Positions 42,866 to 48,341 of a stretch of 48,341 bases of DNA are shown here, in pieces. The notes below the pieces were generated by a model. That model worked only from the letters and a program-made list of their open reading frames with translations, did no database searches and was not told the DNA's origin. A program made the translations under genes and the position numbers. The DNA is from Paenibacillaceae bacterium ZCTH02-B3. Lineage in GTDB: Bacteria > Bacillota > Bacilli > Paenibacillales > Paenibacillaceae. Positions within the stretch are counted from its first letter, which is position 1. Every line of letters begins with the position of its first letter. The stretch is taken from NCBI GenBank assembly GCA_002159065.1, contig LZRV01000144.1:1-48341 (forward strand), given 5' to 3'.

Positions 42866-43401
42866 GGGCATTCACCTTGCTCTTTGTGGTTTCTCTCCAG
42901 CACCCGCTCGCAGGATGCGGGCACCAATATGGCGTCTTCGCCGATCACCGCTTCGGCGTCCCCCGGCAGAAACAGCCTCCGGCGGCCCTCCGTCACGTCC
43001 GCGAGGAACCCGTCCGAAAGTTCAACTCCTATCCACGGTTTATCCTCTTCCGGCCGAAAATAAACGTCGGACACCCGGCCGAGCTCCCGTCCTTCCACGG
43101 TGTAGACGGGCCTGTCCTTCAGGCGGACGGGACCGGTGTCAAACGTGCGCAGCGGGCGTTTGCCGTCCACCGTCTCCACCGCGTCCGCTCCGTCGATCAT
43201 CAAGGCGTCTTCGCCCCAGGAGACGATCCTTTCCTTTCGCACGACCCGCACGGATCGCTTCGGCCAGGGAAAGGGCCGGTGGAGCACGACGCCGCAAAAT
43301 CGCCACGATTCGTCGAACCAGACGTCCTGCACCCGGCCGACTTTGCCGCCGCGGGGGTGCAGCACGGGCAGACCGATCATTTGTTGCGCCTGGCGGATCA
43401 A
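42862..43401 (-). CDS. PRC-barrel domain protein (YrrD-like)
   Basis: 179 residues from TTG 43401, which lies 8 nt after CGGGAG; the GTG at 43410 is too close to that site, and ATG 43380 is a later option. Two PRC-barrel repeats are visible: MIGLPVLHPRGGKVGRVQDVWFDE and VYTVEGRELGRVSDVYFRPE. PRC barrels mediate RNA or protein contacts, as in RimM and photosynthetic reaction centres. Bacillus YrrD occupies the same position between alaS and the cysteine desulfurase gene. Function unknown. Confidence 0.8.
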   Translation of the reverse strand: MIRQAQQMIGLPVLHPRGGKVGRVQDVWFDESWRFCGVVLHRPFPWPKRSVRVVRKERIVSWGEDALMIDGADAVETVDGKRPLRTFDTGPVRLKDRPVYTVEGRELGRVSDVYFRPEEDKPWIGVELSDGFLADVTEGRRRLFLPGDAEAVIGEDAILVPASCERVLERNHKEQGECP

Positions 43402-43436
43402 CCGGCACACTCCCGTTCGGACGCCTTCCTAAATAC

Positions 43437-44585
43437 TTACGAAAGACGCGCCAAAATGGTTGCAACAAGTTTGGCGACCTTGGCCGCCTCTTCCGTAGTA
43501 TTGCCCAAACCGAAGCTGAACCGGACGGCGGAACGGACCCTTTCATCCGGAAGGCCCATGGCGGAGAGCACGTGGGAAGGACGAAGCGATCCCGCGCTGC
43601 AGGCCGCGCCCGCGGAGACGGCCACGCCGGCGAGGTCCAGGTTCATCACCATCGTCTGCGCGGACACGCCCGGGAAGCTGACGTTCAGGATGTGCGGCGC
43701 CCGCTGTTCGGGGTGGCCGTTGACCGCCCAGGACCCCGGCGGCAGCTCGGCGGCGAAGCCGGCGAGCAGGGCGTCGCGCACGCGTTCGGTCTCGCGCGTC
43801 CGCTCCTCCCGCTCGGCGGCAGCCAGCTCCAGCGCCCGGGCGAACGCGGAGACGGCGGGCACGTTCTCCGTCCCCGCCCGGCGGCCGCGCTCCTGCGGGC
43901 CTCCGCGCAAGAGCGGCCGGAAAGGCGTACCGTCGCGGATATAAAGGAGTCCGACGCCCGGAGGACCGCCGATCTTGTGGGACGAGAAGCTCGCCAGATC
44001 CACGGGCCGGTCCGCCAGGCGGATGTCCTCATAGCCCAGCGCCTGGACGGCGTCCGTATGCATCAGCGCGCCCCGGCTGCGGGCGACGGCTCCGATCTCC
44101 TCCACCGGCTGCCGCGCGCCGGTTTCGTTGTTGACGGTCATGACGGAGACGACGGCGGTCCGTTCGTCGATGGCCGCCTCCGCGTCGGCGACCCGGACAA
44201 GGCCGTGTTCGTCCGCGGGCAAAAACGTCACGCGAAAGCCTTCTTCCTGGAGGCGCCGGCACGTCTCCAGCACCGCGGCGTGCTCGACCGCGGTCGTCAC
44301 GATGCCGGTCCGCCCCCGTTCCCGCTGGGCCAGGGCGGCGCCCAGAAGGGCGGCGTTGTCGCTTTCCGTGCCGCCTCCGGTAAACACCAGTTCGTGCGGA
44401 TGGCAACCGAGGAGCGCCGCGATCCGGTCGCGGGCGCCGGTCAGAATCCTGCGGGCGGCGCGCCCGCAGGCGTGCACGCTGGACGGATTGAGCGGCCCGC
44501 TCCGGGCGGCGTCCAGGTAGGCTTCCAGAGCAGCGGGGTGCATGGGGGTCGTCGCCGCGTGGTCAAAATAAATCGGTCTCGTCAT
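43437..44585 (-). CDS. Cysteine desulfurase (IscS/NifS type, YrvO-like)
   Basis: 382 residues. It is a class V PLP enzyme: IYFDHAATTPMHPAAL at the N-terminus, VFTGGGTESDNAALLG, MTVNNETGARQP, the PLP-lysine in SFSSHKIGGPPGVG, RAGTENVPAVSAF, and the catalytic Cys in GAACSAGSLRPSHVLSAMG. It releases sulfur from cysteine for tRNA 2-thiolation and other acceptors. It is directly downstream of cymR (44-nt gap), as in Bacillus, where the partner is MnmA; here mnmA is divergent on the other side of cymR. GGGGAG precedes ATG 44585. Confidence 0.95.
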   Translation of the reverse strand: MTRPIYFDHAATTPMHPAALEAYLDAARSGPLNPSSVHACGRAARRILTGARDRIAALLGCHPHELVFTGGGTESDNAALLGAALAQRERGRTGIVTTAVEHAAVLETCRRLQEEGFRVTFLPADEHGLVRVADAEAAIDERTAVVSVMTVNNETGARQPVEEIGAVARSRGALMHTDAVQALGYEDIRLADRPVDLASFSSHKIGGPPGVGLLYIRDGTPFRPLLRGGPQERGRRAGTENVPAVSAFARALELAAAEREERTRETERVRDALLAGFAAELPPGSWAVNGHPEQRAPHILNVSFPGVSAQTMVMNLDLAGVAVSAGAACSAGSLRPSHVLSAMGLPDERVRSAVRFSFGLGNTTEEAAKVAKLVATILARLS

Positions 44586-44629
44586 GCGTTACTCCCCTGA
44601 CGCCCAAACACCGCGGCGCGCGGCGGGGA

Positions 44630-45052
44630 TCAGATGTAGAACATGTAGCCTTCCGAATGGCGGCCGTCGTCCCGGTACTGGATCAGGTCGCGGAGCGTGG
44701 TGGAATCCAGCACCTGGGCGATGCTGTCCCGGATGCGCAGCCACAGGTCGCGCTTCGCCGGGTCGTCTTCCTCCGTGAAATCCACCGGGCTGATCGGTCC
44801 TTCCAGGATGCGGATCACGTCCCCGGAGGTGATCTTCTCCGGCTCCCTGGTAAGCACGTACCCGCCGAAGGCGCCGCGCACGCTTTTCACCAGCCCGGCG
44901 TTGCGCAACGGAGCGACCAGCTGTTCCAGGTAGTGCTCCGACAGCCCGTTTTTCTCGGCGATGGTTTTGAGCGAGACTGGACCTTCGCCGTATTTCGCGG
45001 CGAGCTCCATCATGATGGTCAGGCCGTAGCGGCCTTTGGTGGAGATTTTCAC
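44630..45052 (-). CDS. cymR: CymR, Rrf2-family cysteine-metabolism repressor
   Basis: 140 residues from GTG 45052 (KISTKGRYGLTIMMELAAK). The longer frame upstream crosses the promoter region and is rejected. The winged helix (SLKTIAEKNGLSEHYLEQLV and SVRGAFGGYVLTREPEKI) and the C-terminal ILEGPISPVDFTEEDDPAKRDLWLRIRD, here a landmark from about residue 83 on, match CymR closely. The C-terminal YMFYI is typical. The cysteines of iron-sulfur Rrf2 proteins such as IscR are absent. CymR represses cysteine uptake and synthesis genes, acting with CysK. A perfect 16-bp tandem repeat lies in its upstream region. Confidence 0.94.
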   Translation of the reverse strand: MKISTKGRYGLTIMMELAAKYGEGPVSLKTIAEKNGLSEHYLEQLVAPLRNAGLVKSVRGAFGGYVLTREPEKITSGDVIRILEGPISPVDFTEEDDPAKRDLWLRIRDSIAQVLDSTTLRDLIQYRDDGRHSEGYMFYI

Positions 45053-45084
45053 CAGTCCGGCACCTCGTTCCCGTATAGTTCCCC

Positions 45085-45116
45085 AGCGTTCGCTTTTGTC
45101 AGCGTTCGCTTTTGTC
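45085..45116. repeat. Perfect tandem 16-bp duplication upstream of cymR
   Basis: AGCGTTCGCTTTTGTC occurs twice head to tail (45085-45100 and 45101-45116). It lies 33 nt upstream of the cymR start, between cymR and mnmA. On the minus strand each copy reads GACAAAAGCGAACGCT. Confidence 0.9.
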
Positions 45117-45127
45117 ACGGATTTGGT

Positions 45128-46890
<1,763 letters not shown>

Positions 46891-46953
46891 GCGCGGTTTG
46901 CTCCTTTCTGACGCATGTGCTGTATGCGTGATCGCCGCTTCCGGAGCCGGCTT

Positions 46954-48341
46954 TCACTCCATGCGGCGCGCCTGGCGCATCCATTCCGCCAGAGCCTCCG
47001 CCGGAAGGCCGGCAAGCCGTTCGCCCGTCCACCGCCATCTGGCCTCGCGATAGCGGGCGGATTCGGCCAGTTCCCGTTTCGCCGGGGAAGGCTCCATCGT
47101 CACCCATCCGTTCTCCACGCGCAAAAAACCGAGTTCCTCGAACACGTCCCGCATGACGCGCACCACCGGCAGCGGCCAGCCGATCCGTGCGGACACCTCG
47201 CGCAGGAAGCCGTCCGGTTCGTCCGGCCAGGCGCCTTTGGCGCGGAAAAGGGCGTACGCTTCCGCGAAATGGGTCCGGTCCGGAATATCCCGGCCGGCGG
47301 CGTTCCCGCCGGGCATGCCGCCGCCGATCCCGTTCCGGCCGGCCCGATCCGTCCGGTCCGCGTCGCCGGACGGACGCGTCCCGACGTGCACGTGAACGGA
47401 AGCAAGACAGTCCATGCCGGCCAGCAGCCGGGCGACCGCATCCGCCTCTGTTCCGCCTTCGGGCAGACCGCACAGCACCAGATGGCGGACCTTGCGGAAC
47501 GGAGCGCGGACGGCGGCGATTTCATCCGCTCCGGACCATCCCGCCTCCGCCGCGGCAAAAGCCGCCGCGAGACCGGCGTAACTGGCCACCGGCATCCCTT
47601 CCGGCAGCCGGCGGCGCCATGCTTCGGCCTCCAGGGCCGAATCGCAGACCAGGGCGCATCCGTCCGGAGCCGCCGCCAGAAGCTCGGCCATGCGCGCTTC
47701 GGTCAGCCGTTCGCGCCGGCGGTCCAGCACCTGCAGCCCCGCGTAGCGAATATCCCTGATCTGAAACTGCACCTGCCTTGCGCCCTGCCATTCGCCGACC
47801 GCGGCCGTTCCGAGCAGGTCCACCGAAACGCCGGGCATAAGCCAGGGCAGGAGACCGCCCATGTCGAACCCGATGGCTTCCAGGGTGTGGCCGTTTTGTT
47901 CCAGGGTCAGTTTCAGGTGTTTGCCGTCCGCGCCGACGGCCCTCGCCGAACGCACCGCCGCGTTTCGCAGCACGAAGGCGGGCGTTGGATTGTCCTGCCC
48001 GAACGGCTCCAGCTTCGCCAAATGTTCCGCCGCTTCCAGCGTCAGCTCGTCCGCGGTGCAAAGGACGTCGGCTTTTTTGCGGGGAATGCGATCATCGGGC
48101 GTCAGCCGTTCTTTCGCCAGCGCTTCCAGCCGCGCCGCGAGCTCGCCCAGGCGGTCCCGCCGCACGGTCAGGCCCGCCGCCGCGCGGTGGCCGCCGAAAT
48201 GTTCCAGGAGATCCGCGCAGGCCGTCAGAGCCGCATGCAGGTCGAATTCCCCGACGGAGCGCGCCGAACCCCGGCACAGGCCCGTTTCGGGGTCTTCCGC
48301 CAGCACCAGCGCAGGCCGGATGTGCCGTTCGGCAATCTTGG
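46954..48341 (-). CDS. recJ: Single-strand-specific exonuclease RecJ (C-terminal part)
   Basis: The frame is open to the window edge, so the DHH catalytic half lies outside. The visible part begins IAERHIRPALVLAED and SARSVGEFDLHAAL, with the DHHA1 motif FGGHRAAAGLTV. It continues with an OB-fold region (LTLEQNGHTLEAIGFDMG, VQFQIRDIRY) and a long C-terminal extension of about 230 residues typical of Bacillus-type RecJ. The extension contains a low-complexity stretch, PSGDADRTDRAGRNGIGGG. RecJ degrades 5' single-stranded ends in recombination and repair. The GTG at 48306 inside the frame is not the true start. Confidence 0.95.
   Translation of the reverse strand, partial: KIAERHIRPALVLAEDPETGLCRGSARSVGEFDLHAALTACADLLEHFGGHRAAAGLTVRRDRLGELAARLEALAKERLTPDDRIPRKKADVLCTADELTLEAAEHLAKLEPFGQDNPTPAFVLRNAAVRSARAVGADGKHLKLTLEQNGHTLEAIGFDMGGLLPWLMPGVSVDLLGTAAVGEWQGARQVQFQIRDIRYAGLQVLDRRRERLTEARMAELLAAAPDGCALVCDSALEAEAWRRRLPEGMPVASYAGLAAAFAAAEAGWSGADEIAAVRAPFRKVRHLVLCGLPEGGTEADAVARLLAGMDCLASVHVHVGTRPSGDADRTDRAGRNGIGGGMPGGNAAGRDIPDRTHFAEAYALFRAKGAWPDEPDGFLREVSARIGWPLPVVRVMRDVFEELGFLRVENGWVTMEPSPAKRELAESARYREARWRWTGERLAGLPAEALAEWMRQARRME

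Overview
The window looks like a chromosomal segment from a high-GC, endospore-forming Firmicute, most likely a Paenibacillaceae-type organism (genus not fixed). The reasons are sporulation genes (sigK, spoVAE), the Bacillus-type blocks yqeG-yqeH-aroE-nadD-yqeK-rsfS / comER-comEA-comEB-comEC-holA-rpsT and recJ-apt / cymR-cysteine desulfurase-alaS-ireB-ruvX-DUF1292-mltG, a leuS T-box leader, strong AGGAGG-type ribosome binding sites and frequent GTG/TTG starts. By eye the DNA is about 60-65% GC with short AT-rich promoter islands. Almost all of it is core housekeeping DNA. I see no rRNA, tRNA, CRISPR array or prophage.

Layout. 1-580: frameshifted N-terminal half of an ISNCY-like transposase with TGACA-type repeats at its edge. 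586-3201: ddh and gdhA (lysine/cell wall and glutamate metabolism). 3193-4692: msrAB divergent from rpsT. 4699-7372 (minus): an ECF sigma factor, its zinc anti-sigma factor and holA, chained by ATGA overlaps. 7519-12414: comEC, comEB, comEA (minus) and divergent comER, with an intrinsic terminator between comEB and comEC. 12395-15233: leuS with a full T-box leader and a strong promoter. 15240-15870: a decayed IS3-type element enclosing an 86-residue membrane protein gene. 15872-20050: rsfS, yqeK, nadD, aroE, then yqeH and yqeG, with a terminator separating the two halves. 20171-24664: MoxR-DUF58-transglutaminase operon. 24916-26183: spoVAE divergent from an uninterrupted sigK. 26359-28907: DEDDh exonuclease and ilvD. 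28928-35742: polysaccharide deacetylase, AI-2E-family permease, class B penicillin-binding protein and a chemoreceptor. 35925-41366: mltG, two DUF1292 proteins, ruvX, ireB, alaS. 41474-45052: second AI-2E-family permease, zinc-ribbon protein, PRC-barrel protein, cysteine desulfurase, cymR. 45219-48341: mnmA (plus), apt and the C-terminal part of recJ (minus, running off the window).

Functional themes are translation and tRNA biology (rpsT, leuS, alaS, mnmA with the cysteine desulfurase, rsfS, yqeH), DNA uptake and replication/repair (comE genes, holA, ruvX, recJ), envelope and peptidoglycan (ddh, mltG, penicillin-binding protein, deacetylase, transglutaminase) and sporulation. I did not find a clearly new multi-gene system. 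The observations most worth follow-up are the ECF/anti-sigma/holA coupling with an unusual anti-sigma sensor domain, the ComEA without an evident oligomerisation domain, the IS3 relic around a small membrane gene, and several repeat or hairpin signals in leaders (cymR-mnmA, alaS, ddh-gdhA, mltG-DUF1292).
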